A stretch of DNA of 64,000 bases. Source: Symbiodinium natans. Its lineage: Eukaryota > Sar > Dinophyceae > Suessiales > Symbiodiniaceae. Positions within the stretch are counted from its first letter, which is position 1. Each line of letters opens with the position of its first letter. The notes under the pieces are model-generated. The model did no database searches. It saw only the letters and a program-made list of their open reading frames with translations, and was not told the origin of the DNA. Both the position numbers and the translations under genes were made by a program. This document shows, piece by piece, positions 40,749-52,020 of the stretch. Where the stretch lies: contig CAJNDS010002323.1 of NCBI GenBank assembly GCA_905221605.1, positions 62,001 to 126,000 of the forward strand, read 5' to 3'.

Positions 40749-43700
40749 GCGATTCCGTCATTCCAAGGACGTACGTCGGGGCGTCCCCTGGGTGGTCGAT
40801 GGCAACGATGTAGATCGTCATCCCTGGCTGTGTCTAAGGCTAAGGGTAGTCACATGGTCCCTTCGTATTGGCCCCATAAAAGGGAAAGCATGCCCCTTCT
40901 CGACCCTCTGCAACCCAAGGTCAGGGACCAGGGATTCTAGAGCCAAGAGAAACCTAGGAATGACAAGGGTGCACTTTTTGGTTTGAAGGGGCTTTACAAG
41001 GGAAAAATGAACCCTACAAAAAAAGGGACTAAGGGCCTGGGGTCCTTCACACCCCCCCCCCCCCCCCCCCCCCCCCAAGCTTGAATCCCACAAGGTTCAG
41101 GGTTTGTAGGGTTTAGAGGCCAATCCCCCAATCCATAAGCCATAAACCCAATCTTGTGGGATGCCCCAGGGGCGGATACGAATGGAGTAGGAGTCGATCA
41201 TGGTAACCTGGGTGCGGACAGGCATTTAGGGTGGGAGTCGAGATTCGAGGGTTCTGTGGAACAAAGCTGTCGGGGTTTTGAAGTCCATGGACTTTATCAG
41301 GGCTTCTGAAAGGTGAGCTAGTTAAGTCCATCCCATGTGCCCTAAACCCTAAACTCCCTAAACCATAGGCTCTGAGCCCCAAACCCGGAGCCCTAAACCT
41401 GTGTTTGTTAAATTCGGCCCCCGAAGCCCCAAGCCAAGTTCAGTCTAAGACCTTCGAGTCTTGAGCCTTATAGGGCTTCGGTTCAGAAAATTTCGGGTAA
41501 AGGGGTTAGGGTCTATAGAAGTGGAGGGATGAGGGTCAATCTCAAAGCCTGCGCACAAACCTGCACCACAGGACGTGAGATCTAAGAACCGCAATGGGTG
41601 GATTCCAACCATCCCTCAGCAGTTCAACACACAAAGCCATGATCCATAAGCCGAAGCTGCGAGCTTGGCTAGCAAAGCCCCCCCCCCCCAAAAAAAAAAA
41701 AAAAAAACAACAACAGCTAATAAGAACTAGAACCTTATACCGCAAATCAAAAAGGTCTAACCCACCAACGCTCGCAGAAGTGAAAGTAATAGAACATACG
41801 GAGAAACAGACCGATAATGAAACTGTAAACGCATAATCAGAATCAGAAAGCCACAAGAACCATCATCAAGATCTACCATCCTCCGCGCAAGGGGGCCGAT
41901 ATCGGGTTCGTGTGCATTTCCCGGGTTTGCACCCACTCTTCGAAGCGCGGAACCTTCCAGGTTCTGGGTTCTAAGGGATTGGGGCTGAGGGCTTTAGGAT
42001 TTGGACGTTGGGGGTTGTGGTTTAAGGGAACCCGAAACCTTAAACCCTAAACCCTAAACCTTTGGGTTTGGGGGTTGTGGTTTAGGGTTCAGGAGCGAAT
42101 GTTTGAATGCCTTGGTCCCCTAGGGCTCACGTTTTCGGTTCCCGTGTCCTTTGTTGGGCTTGATCGAGTGATTTGCGGCTGCTGTGAGGGTCTTGTGCTT
42201 GCCTAAAGCCCCAAAATATGCAAAATAATAGCCCTTTTATGGGTTTTGGGCTGTTTGTTAAAACATGCTTTGGGGGTCCAGGCAGGGCCTAAGGGTTTCG
42301 GATTCGGGGTTTGCGGTGGTGTGCTGCTTGCAAGTGCCTGAAAGTTTTATGGGCGCCAGGGTCCAGGGCCCTGAAAGGGCACACAGCCGACATGGAGCTT
42401 GACCCTAAACCCTAAACCCTCAGCCACAATCAGGTTTAGGGATCCGATCCCACAAGAACAAAAAACTACTGCTGGCCGTCCAGCAAATCCAAAAAATGCC
42501 TGGTTTGGGTTTATGTAGAGCGTATAGCCCAAAACACAAAACCCGAATCCCTGAACCCTACACCCTAACCCCTAAACCGCATGTGTGTGTGTGTGTGTCC
42601 TTTAGGGTGTTTGGGGTTCTGGGGGCTGCACGTCGTCCTTGGAGAGGAAGTTCCTGAGATCCCTGGACATCAGATCCTGAGCTTCAGCACACCCTTGTGA
42701 AATCCAAAGGTGAGGGGTTTAGGGTTTAGGGTACGTAGGGTTTAGGGTTTAGGATGGTTTAGGGTTTCTGGGCACCCGATAACGAAACGGGACCCTCTTC
42801 TCGGGAAACATGCCATAACAAGCCCTTGAGGGTGACATGTGCTGCTGGAGTTTTGGCCGAAACTCAAAAAGGGCCTGTAGGGCAGGGCATGGCAGGGCTG
42901 AGGGCTCAGGCTGTTCCACGCTGAGTTTCTACAGGGAGTTTTCTACAGGGGCCGCGCGCTTCGATTGCTTCACACGCCAGTTGGGCTTTGCATTCCTTTG
43001 CTGGCAGATACGGCCAAAGCTTTGAACCGTGCCCCGATACGCCGGTCGTTACTCCAAAATCATGTTGTTGGGGTGGGGGGGTTTGGAATTAGGGGAGGCG
43101 GATTCCTGCCTATACTATCCTGCGCAACAACCGAAACCTCGTGGCTTCACCATCAACCCGAACTGCTTCATGATGCCGCCTCAGGCCTTGGGGCTTGTTA
43201 GAACTGATGTGAAGTGGGGTTTGTATTTCTAGCTCTGCGGACTCGAGGTCGTGAATCATGTGAAGGTGAGACAGCTTAGATTTGTGCTAAGCACGGCAAG
43301 CAAGCACACAACATCAAACGAAAGGGGTTTTGTATATCTAGACTCCCCGGAAGGACACCCAATATGGACCCTCACCAAAAATTTATAAGGACTCCTAAAT
43401 ACACTCACCATTATCAGTAACCAGGTGTGAGGTTGAGGGTTTCGGGTTCGCGGTCTTCGGAATTCCTGACGACCTTAGCTCCTGATGGGGCGCCTTCTTG
43501 TGATCCTGGAAGAGGACAAGGCAAAGCTTGCCAGGATCCAGCAGTCGAATGTCCTGCCACTCTTCACCCCAAGGTTTAGGGTTTAGGGTTTAAGGTTTAG
43601 GGTTTATATAGGGCTCTAAGACCCTGAACCTTTGCAATCTGCAAAGGCTTAGGGGAGTCCCACGCCAAAAACCCTCAACCGCTGAGGCTTCGGGACCAGG

Positions 43701-44500
43701 GTTCAAAGTCAAAGACTAAACCCTGAAAAGTGAGCAGCTCCTTCTGGCTGTTCAAAGACAAGAGGCTGGCTTTCTAGAGTTTATCCTCAAACAGCGTGAC
43801 CACACCCTGGGGTTCATGGATTGAGGTATTCTCGCGGCGCGCAGAGGTTTGGGGCATACAACATAGGAATCCTTAAACGACCATGTTCCCCGAAGAGAAA
43901 AGCCAAAGCCCCATGGCCAGCTTCGTATACCCCCCAGGATCCCCGAAAATCCCCGAACCCCTAAGCCCTTGAACCCCTACGTCTCTGAATCACCTTCAAC
44001 TCCGTGAAACCCCTTCGAACCAAGCCTCGACGCTCTTTCAAGGCCTAACGGAAGGGTTGTAGGGTCAGGGTTTAGGGCTTTGTGCTTCGGGTGACAGAAG
44101 ATAGGACATATGCTTGGAGGTGCACGTGTAAATCTAAAAGCAGGGCTGAAAGTGAGGGAGCAAAATCAGACCATCACGATTACCCACGAAACCCCAAGCC
44201 AGGTTCTGGCTGAGGATCGAGGAGTTAGGGTGTGCGGGGCTTATGGCTAACGGACATCTCGAAAGCCCTTTACCCCTAAGCCCTAGACTCGATCATTCTA
44301 TCACCCAACTCCCCTCTAGAACCCCATGGTGAAGGACTGCAAGGTTCAGCTGTTTGGAGTTTCAGCTCGAAACCCTAAGTCAGGGGTTGGGAGCTCCCCA
44401 GAGTGCGTCCAAGTCACGCCGTCGATCTCCACGACGGCATCGCAAAGCAGAGTCAGAAGATCACGAAAGGCGTCCTCGAATTTGGAATCAGATCCTATCT
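40749..44500 (-). CDS. exon series of one or more unidentified genes
   Basis: Minus strand, in order. About 44500-44390: SDSKFEDAFRDLLTLLCDAV then VEIDGVTWTHSGELP. About 43812-43728: VVTLFEDKL, stop, KASLLSLNSQKELLTF. About 43572-43470: EEWQDIRLLDPGKLCLVLFQ then DHKKAPHQELR. About 43190-43098: QGLRRHHEAVRVDGEATRF. About 43005-42905: AKECKAQLACEAIEARGPC. About 42702-42613: AEAQDLMSRDLRNFLSKDD, before GTGCAG. About 42200-42135: HKTLTAAANHSIKPNKGHGN, before GTGAGC. About 41965-41878: VPRFEEWVQTREMHTNPIS, before GTAGAT. About 41672-41557: GLWIMALCVELLRDGWNPP, before GTTTGT. About 41225-41158: VRTQVTMIDSYSIRIRPWG. 40829-40749: PGMTIYIVAIDHPGDAPTY then VLGMTESQ, between GACACAG| and |GTCTGA. The last two look like beta-sandwich strands. 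Gene borders unknown. Confidence 0.45.
40967..41038. repeat. small palindromic element, CTTTTTGGTTT family
   Basis: GCACTTTTTGGTTTGAAGGG ... ATGAACCCTACAAAAAAAGG: short imperfect foldback. Relatives at 34328-34400 and 58391-58502. Confidence 0.5.
41049..41077. repeat. long C run
   Basis: About 27 C on the plus strand, in the intron between the exons at 40829 and 41158. Confidence 0.9.
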
Positions 44501-44769
44501 ATGGTTTAGGGCTTAGGGTTCAGGGCGAAACCTCCAAGACTCAAAACCCTATAACCCACGGATCACAGAACTTAACACCACCCCACCCTTCTTGATCTGA
44601 GCTCTGAACGCCGGCCGCCGGCATATGCCTAGCTCATCGTGTGCACAAATCCTGAGAGAAGACCCGCCCTGTTATCAGAACTCTTAAACCCTAACCCGGC
44701 GAGCCGAAAGCCTAAACAGCTCATTGCCGTGCCCTGAGCTTGAAAAACCCTGGACCCCAACACGCTGAA

Positions 44770-44865
44770 CCCAAGGCTGCATCGGAGACACGTGCATTTT
44801 CTCGATGGCTCGAGCGCTTTCCTGTCTGCCACGTGGTGAGGCGGCGTGGACTCTGCAGCCCAAAC
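44770..44865 (-). CDS. exon-like island, frame unresolved
   Basis: Minus frames ESTPPHHVADRKALEPSRKC and RVHAASPRGRQESARAIEKM are both open. GC-rich and free of filler. Confidence 0.3.
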
Positions 44866-44899
44866 CCTAAAACGGACTTAAGGTTTAGAAGAACTTAGA

Positions 44900-46190
44900 C
44901 GGGTTTAGGATTCCAAAGCTCTGAACCTTGAGCCTAAACCCCAAGCCCTGAAACCCATTCCCCCCTCCCCTCTCCCTCCCAACGCCTGAAACTAGAGCCT
45001 CAAAAACATCGAAACCCCTGAAACACTAACAGCAGAGACAGCCCATGCAACTAGACGTCGAAGAGACCAACAACGAGGGGTCCAAACATAACACTGACGA
45101 TAGATAAGGGACAGGTAGCCTTCAATGACATTACCTATGACCCGACTTACCAAGGGGGGAAGCTCACTTTAACGCCTGGAAAGCCTCTAGGCCCTAAGCC
45201 CCTGCACCCTTAACCAACCCCCTAAACGCTAAACCCTAAACCCCAAACCCTAAAGACCCCAAGCCCTTAAACAACCTGAACCTCCGGAAGTCGCATCCCA
45301 CCTCGGCGGCCCGCGCCTCTGGCTCTGAGTTTTGGGTGGTTTCTGTACACAAATTGGAAAGAAGAAATGGGTTTAAGGTTTAGGGTTTAGGGTTTAGGTT
45401 TTAGGGTTTAGGGTTTAGGGATGTTTAGGGTTATATACTTATATACGTGCGCATATGTATATGTGCATACATGTATGGGAAATTTCTGAAGTCCAAAGGG
45501 CGAAATCAAGGTAGGGTTTGAGGGGAACTGAAATAACTTTACTTGGAGGTCCACGTTGTTGTATACTGTTGTTCTACTACACGATCCTTCGCCAATGCTA
45601 GCGTGTTAATGCGACATTTTTGATCCAACTACCAGAAAACCAGCATTCCCTTAGCGGATGGCTCCATCACGAAATAATCCGTCTACTCGATTCTTGTATT
45701 CTCGCTCTCTGCTTCTACTTCACCGCCCACGCAGTTGAATTGCAACATAGAGAAGTGGAAAGAGGGCTCGCAGCAAGTTCAGCTTCTGCTGACCAATGAA
45801 CTCTGGACCAGGAAGTATATTTTACATCGACACACCCACCAATGGCAAACCCTGGCAAACCCCTAAACATCCCTAAACCATAAATCCTAAACCCTAAGCA
45901 TAAACCCTATAAACGCTAATCCTAAACCCGACAACCTCGAACGCTGGTATTATATGCTAATATTATTGAGCTGTTCTTCAAGGATGGGTGAGGCTCCTGC
46001 CGGGGCTTGAATTGTAGCACGGTGAGGGGTGAGGTGAACATAAAGTTTTTGGGTTTCTTGTCGAATCCTGGTCATGTGACACCAAGTCGCATTCGCGAAA
46101 GGCAAGTGAAAAGGTTTAAGGCAACCAAACAGAGGCTTCAGCAGCTGGCTTTGGCTGCATCTACCTGGCTTTGGCCCCGAAAGCTCACGA
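44900..46190. other. spacer upstream of the next gene array member
   Basis: CCCTAAA/CCCCAAA filler (45220-45260), TTTAGGG units (45370-45425), a TATATACG/ATGTATATG patch (45435-45480) and an AT-rich stretch. The only coding-like item is a plus frame at 45735-45850 (NCNIEKWKEGSQQVQLLLTN, ELWTRKYILH). Its antisense (LNLLRALFPLLYVAIQLRG) is also open; strand unresolved. Confidence 0.4.
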
Positions 46191-46197
46191 GACAAAT

Positions 46198-49100
46198 TCA
46201 AAAGGTCTCCTTGATCAAGTCGTCCGCGAGCGCCAGCGAGGTCACCCACTTGCACTCTGATGGGTCTCCCCCCAAACCCTTGAGCAGGAAGGCTGGGATG
46301 GATTGGCCAACCGCAAAGTCGGCTGCAGTCCAGCCGCGGCAGTTCCGGATCTCCAGCTTGGCACCGCTTGCAATCAAGGCCGCAGCGGCCTCGTACTGGG
46401 CCGACCGCATGGCCTGCATCAGAGGCGTGCTGCCGTGAACGTGATAAGCCCAGGTTGATAGCGTTGTGACTTTTCCGAACCGATGCTGCAGTGACTTGGC
46501 TGTAAAGAGCAGCCAGCCCACACGGCTCAGATCGCGATTCATGTCGTGTTGGAAGTCGACATCAGCTCGCAGGTAGATCAGGCGCTGAACCATGTCAGCA
46601 GAGCCTCCCCGAAAACTTGCGGCAAAGTGGAGGCCTTTGCCCAGCTCCGTCGGGCCTGGCTGGGCCTGCGCGACCAGCTCCTCCAGGGCCTGCGCTGCAT
46701 GATAGCCAGCCGCTCCACACAAGGCACTATTCCCGTATATTTCCTTTGCCAAGGGATTGCCGCCCGCTGCGCAGAGCATGCGGATGGAATCTGCGTCGTC
46801 CGACACAGCGGCAAAGAGCATTGCTGGAAACGTGCCGCCATCCGGGTCGGCTCGAGCAGTGATCAGCAGCTGAACTGCATCGTGGTGTCTGTACGTAACT
46901 GCCAGGAGTAACGCCGATGCCCATAACGGTATACCGAGGCTGGGATCGTCTCTTGAGGTCCGTTGGTTCACGGAAGCCTTAAGCTGTAAAAGGCCTCGGA
47001 TAACCTCAGTATTGCCGGACAACGCGGCGTAGTGCAACGGCCACCAGCCTGAGCTGTCAGATTTGTCGATCTGCCCGAGGCCGTTCTGGTGAAGGAAGTG
47101 TGCCACGGCACCATCAACTATCTCCTGAATATGAGTACTTTTGTATTGCACTCTTTTAAGGATTCCCTCCCCCACTCTGCCGTAAGCACCTAAACCCTAA
47201 ACCCTAAACCCTAAACCCTAAACCCTAAACCCTAAACCCCAAGCCCTCAACCCTGCACACTAAACCTAAACCCACCGTCGCTGCCTCACTCTCCTTGGGG
47301 AGGATGCCGCCGATGGGCTCGATCTCCAGCCCCCGTAGGTGGACACTCTGCAAGTTGAGGGTGCGCCGGAAGGCAGGAAAGTCTCCTGCTCTCGCACATT
47401 GTAGCAACAGTAGTAGTTATAGCAGTAGCAACAGTACCAGTAGTAACGATAGTATTAGTAGCAGAAACCATAACAGGGACGCTATAACACTAGTAACACT
47501 AGCATTAAGAGTAACCGTAGTAGTGACCGTAACGAAGTTGAGTAGCAACAATAGTAGTTAGTAAAAACAGTAGTAATGGTAACAGTAGTAACAATAGTAG
47601 CAGCAGTACAGATAATAGTAACACTAGGAATGAAAGTAACGACGTCTCCTGCTCTGAGACATTGCATCATCTTGCGCATCACAATTGTCCGCATCACCGG
47701 CGCCAGTCTTCGGCGGTCTTCTTCCTTCGTAAACTCACCTTCTCCGACAGAACCTGTCGGAAAGGACGTCACGATGCCCACAAGTTCGACGCAGGTGCTA
47801 CTCTGAATTAGAATCCAGGTGCTGTCCGGAGACAGCTCGCGCGCTGCCCTCTCTAACCTGGGTTCTTGTTAAGGACCTTAATGAAGTTTCCTTAGCAAGG
47901 CTGCATAGTTTTGCTATATCACCCTACTCTGGCAACTTAGCTGGAGTCCTGTAAAAGAAGCCCAGTCACCGGCACCACCCCCTCCGTGACCACGTCGCCG
48001 CACCCAACACTTTGGAGTCCGACTGGATCATCGGGCAAAGCGCCAGAAAGAATCTGCACTTGGCCACATACGCCGGGATGCTGTTGATGGCATCGGCCTG
48101 TCGGCTGCCATCACTCTCGTCGGCGCCAAAGGTCTGACGCTGCTCCAACTGCGGGATAGAAAAATAGTCATACCAGACAACCAACGGACAGGTCTGGAAT
48201 TCAAGCTTCGGAAGAGGTTGGGCAGAAAGCACCAGAGTTTCCGTAACGAAGTCTACGGGCACGTAGCCGCTGCTGCTCAAGAGGCGCTTGAAGGCTTCCT
48301 GCAAAATCCTCATCTGCCTGCATCTATACAATCTTAAGATACATGAACATTTACATGTATTTCCGTAACTACATGCATTCATGTAATACATACATGCTTG
48401 TTGGTATATATCCCCCCTGCATGCTTTTCTATTTGTACTTTCTTACTATGAAGTCGTTTAAGCATTCAATCATTTAACCATCTGACCAGTTGACCATTTA
48501 GCTATGATCTAGCCAGTAAACTTTTAAGCAATCTCCCCATAGCATCAAACATTTCAGCAATCTCCCAATAGCAGCATATTGCCTGAACTCCGGGTCCGGG
48601 TGATGCTTCGAGACCCACTGGTGTGAAGTGAAGGCTGCCTTCGTCGTCGTGTTGCCATCGAAGACAACGAGCTGCTTTTGTGCCTTGTACATGTGCATAT
48701 ATAGATAGATGCTCTACATGCGTGAATGTAGAGATATAGATATATGCATATACACACACATATCTATATATATATATATATTATCTAGAAATATACACAG
48801 AAATATGTGCCCTGCACTCGGCCTTCAGCTCTTCGTGTGGCTGGATGTTTGTCATTTGCAGCAACAAATCGACTGCCACCGTGTACATCGGGAAGAGCAT
48901 CGGAGCCTGAGCTGCATGGTAGGGTTTGGGGTTTAAGGCCTGGGGGTTTAGGTTTAGGGGTTTAGGGTTTAGGGTTTAAGGCTTGAGGGTTTGAGGTTTA
49001 ACGGATTCACGTGTGCACGGAGAGCACAGACCCAAAGGCCATTCAATCAGGGATAGGGGTCAAACCAAAATAAAAATGGGATCAAAACAAAAATAAAAAG

Positions 49101-49476
49101 GGATCAACAACAAAATAAACCCTAGGCCCTAAACCCTAAATCCTGGGCCCTAGGCCCTAAACCCTAAACCCTAGACCCTAAACCCTAACCCTTAGCCTTA
49201 ACCCTAAACCCTAAACCGGTTGTTTAACTTGTTTTTGATCCTTCTTTATTTTTTTGATCCGGCAGCCAATTCAATCATGCGCGGACAAACGCCTGAACGA
49301 TAACCTACTACCTGTGCCCCTTGTCGCGCAGCAGACTTCTCTGATCAAGGGCAAACTTGGCAAAGGCTCCAAAAATGTCGAGCAACGCCGGTGTCCTCCG
49401 GCAAGGACTCGGCAAATAGCTCCAATGCGCTTCGGGATTTCCTCGAGCAGCAGGACATGACCTTGACGTCCGCAGC
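46198..49476 (-). CDS. ankyrin-repeat protein with WYDYFSIPQ domain, seven exons
   Basis: Minus-strand exons: 49476-49357 (120 bp, 40 codons, AADVKVMSCCS...SLCQ), 48906-48811 (96 bp, APMLFPMYTVAVDLLLQ...), 48683-48583 (101 bp, AQKQLVVFDG...TSHQWVSKHH), 48317-47970 (348 bp, ...RILQEAFKRLL...WYDYFSIPQLEQ...SRRGWC), 47857-47649 (209 bp, LERAARELSPDSTWILIQ...), 47385-47276 (110 bp), 47124-46198 (927 bp, to TGA after LIKETF). All six junctions keep frame; total 1,911 bp, 636 residues plus stop. Introns 1, 4 and 6 start GT, introns 2 and 3 GC, intron 5 GA; all end AG. The last exon has ankyrin repeats, e.g. GWWPLHYAALSGNTEVIRGL and GSTPLMQAMRSAQYEAAAAL. The middle exon carries the WYDYFSIPQ block common in dinoflagellate predicted proteins, whose function I cannot name. 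Ankyrin repeats mediate protein binding, so a cytosolic signalling or scaffold role is inference. An earlier first exon is possible. Confidence 0.85.
47183..47240. repeat. CCCTAAA array in the last intron of the ankyrin gene
   Basis: Seven to eight perfect units, in the 151-bp intron 47275-47125. Direct proof of telomere-type sequence inside a well-supported intron. Confidence 0.95.
47402..47640. repeat. degenerate AGTAGTAAC/TAGCAACAG repeat filling an intron
   Basis: The 263-bp intron 47648-47386 is nearly all GTA/ACA trinucleotide-like units (GTAGTAACAGTAG...). The exon sequence GTCTCCTGCTCT is present at both edges (47381 and 47644). Confidence 0.8.
48709..48780. repeat. ATAGATAT/TATATATA microsatellite
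   Basis: Fills most of the 127-bp intron 48810-48684 of the ankyrin gene. Confidence 0.85.
49060..49262. repeat. foldback element with CCCTAAA core, in an intron
   Basis: Left arm (49077-49118: GGGATCAAAACAAAAATAAA ... GGGATCAACAAC) and right arm (49225-49262) are imperfect inverted complements, each built from two GGATCAAAA-type units. The centre is CCCTAAA/CCCTAGG filler. It lies in the 450-bp intron 49356-48907 of the ankyrin gene. Confidence 0.7.
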
Positions 49477-49535
49477 CTTCACCCTCTGCGCACGGTTTCT
49501 GAATCTCGAACCAAGAGAGATCAGCAGAGATCAGA

Positions 49536-49541
49536 AGAGAT

Positions 49542-49625
<84 letters not shown>

Positions 49626-49672
49626 GAGTAGTAGCAGTAGTAGTAGCAGTAGTAGTAGTAGTAGTAGGTGTA
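49536..49672. repeat. AGT trinucleotide microsatellite
   Basis: About 45 AGT units with AGC/AGG interruptions, 60 bp upstream of the first ankyrin-gene exon found. It produces the poly-Val frame. Confidence 0.95.
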
Positions 49673-49679
49673 GGTGCAG

Positions 49680-50380
49680 GTGTGAGTTACCCCCACATGG
49701 GGTGTGTTTAAGAGTATAAACTAGGGGTTAGCTTCTGTTCCGACTTTTTTAAGGCCCTGGGACTCTTCCAAACATGGATACCTGGGCGCACCGACAGCAG
49801 CAAGCCGAACACATCATGACAAAAGCCTACCCTGAACCCTGTATAAGCCGAAAAGCCTTCTGTAAAGCCCTGAGCTCGAAACCCTAAGACCGATGGGGTG
49901 GAAGGGCAGCAGAGCTGGGATTTGAGACCCTCAAACCCTAAACCCCCAACCCTAAACCCGTGCAAAGTGGCCTGCGCCAAGGCCTCCTTGGCCTCACGTG
50001 TGGGACTCAGGGGTGCTGTAGGGTTTAGGGTTAGGACTGCCAGGTTCTAGTAAAGGGAAGAAGGGCAGAAACTTGCGGGCATCCTAGTACACCCTTCCAC
50101 TCGTAACCCCCAGAGCCTCACAAGGCCTGTTTATGCTCTTGAATCCACTGGTATCAACATCCACTTTCAACCCAAAAGAAATTCTCCTCCACTATCTTTT
50201 GGTTGTTGTGTGGTGGGGGGGTTGCCAGGATATCATCCCATGAAAAAATCGCAACAGAGTTCAAACATACCCAATTGTGGTACAGCAACCTGCTTTCGCA
50301 TCAAGTGCGCAGAACTTTTAAGTCTGTACAACCAGAAGTCGAATGATTCTAATCACAATATGAGCATACTTGACTACAAA
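49680..50380. other. spacer, no gene supported
   Basis: Mixed filler with CCCTAAA-like pieces. The Phe/Gly-rich minus frame at 49980-49708 and the 60-codon plus frame at 50210 have no splice or domain support. Confidence 0.4.
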
Positions 50381-50385
50381 GGACT

Positions 50386-50491
50386 AGGGTAAGAGTCTCA
50401 GGTGGTGGGCTGAGGAAAAGCTATAGGGTTTAGGGCATAGGGTAAGAGTCTCAGGTGGTGGGCTGAGGAAAAGCTATAGGGTTTAGGGCAT
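50386..50491 (+). repeat. 53-bp exact tandem duplication
   Basis: AGGGTAAGAGTCTCAGGTGG ... TAGGGTTTAGGGCAT occurs twice in a row (50386-50438, 50439-50491) with no differences that I see. Each unit contains a GTAAGAG donor-like site. Confidence 0.95.
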
Positions 50492-50544
50492 AGGAGACCC
50501 TGCTTGGAACTCTTTAGGGGTGGCTCAGTATCGGGTGAGGTTCA

Positions 50545-51866
50545 TGGCGCGCCAGACAGGGCACTCGGAATCCATTCAGGCATTAGGGTGCTCTGAGCGG
50601 ATGTTGCTAACTCCACACTCAAACACCCAAGGCCCCAAAGGTTGGGTGAAACGCACAGGATTCCCGCACCTCAGGGGAGGGGGTGGTCGGGGGGTCCCAT
50701 GCGAGCCCAAACCTGACCCGAGCTCAGGAGATGTCCCAGCCTGCGCCTCGGCCAACTCCTTTTCTCGCCGCGCCTTCTCCTGGGGATCATGCGAAGCTGA
50801 GCCCCTAACCCCAAGTAGCCTTCGGCACTAGAGTCACTAGAGTTTGCAGATCTCGAGTGGTTCTAGAGCACCGCTGGGTCCAGCGAAACACCCGGGAAAT
50901 CACCATACAGCACACATTTACGAGCTTCATGTCTTGCAGCGTTTAGGGTGCAGGATGTAGGTTTTTAGGGCATCCCCTTGAACCCTCAAGCATCTCGGCC
51001 TCAAGCGCGGCTGTATGGGCCTTGTATACACCCTCAACATACAAGTTCAGACCAGATCTCCAACAGTCCCCGGCGTGCGGAATCCAACATCCAAAGCCTT
51101 AACGCAAACAGTGCGGCGCCCAAAGCCCTCAACCCTGAACCCTAAACCCTGTCTTGCCTCCTCTAGGTCTAGCGCCCGCTTCTCGGTCTTCACCCTGGTA
51201 AACTCGGCCTGCACCTTGTGGGGGCGGGGGGGGGGGGGTTTGGGGGAGTGTTCAAGATTAGGGCCCTTTGGGGACCTTTGACCCTGCTGCAAGCCCTAAA
51301 CCCACCTGCTTCTGCCAGCGCTTCGTTAATGGTTCCGGGGTCTTTGGTCAAGGCGCGAGTCTTTTGACTGGGCTGGGATGAGCAACAAGCACAGCAACCC
51401 AAAACCGCTCTGCCCCAACTCCCAAGAAACCCTAACCCCCAGCAACATTAAAGCTCTCTTTTACAAGCAGAGGAACCACGCCGAATGAGATTATAAAGCT
51501 AATCCTACAGCCGAATTAAACCAGAAACCCTTGAACCCTTAGACCCCCAAAAGGCAAACCCTTCAGAGGGAAGTCCCAGGGCGGACTCCAAATGCAAGCG
51601 AAGGCAGGGCCTCTGGTACCACGCGTTTCGTCAGGGTTCTACGGTTTTAGGGTTGTGGGGTTTAAGATCTAGAGGGTTATTTTGGAATTGAAGGGTTGTG
51701 GGGAGTTGCTTGCCCTGCCATCCTGTCCCTCAGTAGCCCCTTTCTGTGGAGCATTGGTGGTTAAGGGGTGTAGAGGTTAAGCAACTCAGGGCCACGGTAC
51801 CAAAGCGTACTCGACGTTGGCTTTGCTCGACACGATGTTCGTAAGTACCTTGCTCTCCCAGGAAGG
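50545..51866 (-). CDS. second helical/coiled-coil gene, several exons
   Basis: Minus strand. About 51866-51788: ESKVLTNIVSSKANVEYALV. About 51640-51570: TKRVVPEALPSLAFGVRPGT. About 51375-51310: SQKTRALTKDPGTINEALAE. About 51222-51154: KVQAEFTRVKTEKRALDLEE. About 51055-50985: LNLYVEGVYKAHTAALEAEM. About 50800-50700: SHDPQEKARREKELAEAQAG then TSPELGSG. About 50615-50548: VELATSAQSTLMPEWIPSAL. Three pieces are clear coiled-coil helices. One gene is assumed from strand and spacing; function unknown. Confidence 0.45.
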
Positions 51867-51944
51867 TTTAGGGTTTCGGAGCCTAGGGGGGTTTCGGAGG
51901 TGTTGGGGGGTATTTGTGTTTCGAGCCTGAGCTCGCAGTCTCTC

Positions 51945-51945
<1 letters not shown>

Positions 51946-51987
<42 letters not shown>

Positions 51988-52020
51988 ATTTCCCACCCTC
52001 TCTCTCTTTCTCTTTCTCTT
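51946..52020. repeat. CT dinucleotide microsatellite
   Basis: TCTCTCTC run with TTTC interruptions; Ser/Leu and Arg/Glu frames over it are artefacts. Confidence 0.95.

Noticed and set aside
46007-46911. Plus-strand frames of 143, 121 and 81 codons
   Set aside because: Antisense shadows of the ankyrin exon 46198-47124, whose ankyrin repeats are unmistakable on the minus strand.
47390-47650. CRISPR-like array
   Set aside because: Repeated units are 3-12 bp and irregular, with no equal spacers; it lies inside a eukaryotic intron.
49391-49711. Poly-valine protein on the plus strand
   Set aside because: AGT microsatellite; the non-repeat part is antisense to the first ankyrin-gene exon, which is supported by phase.
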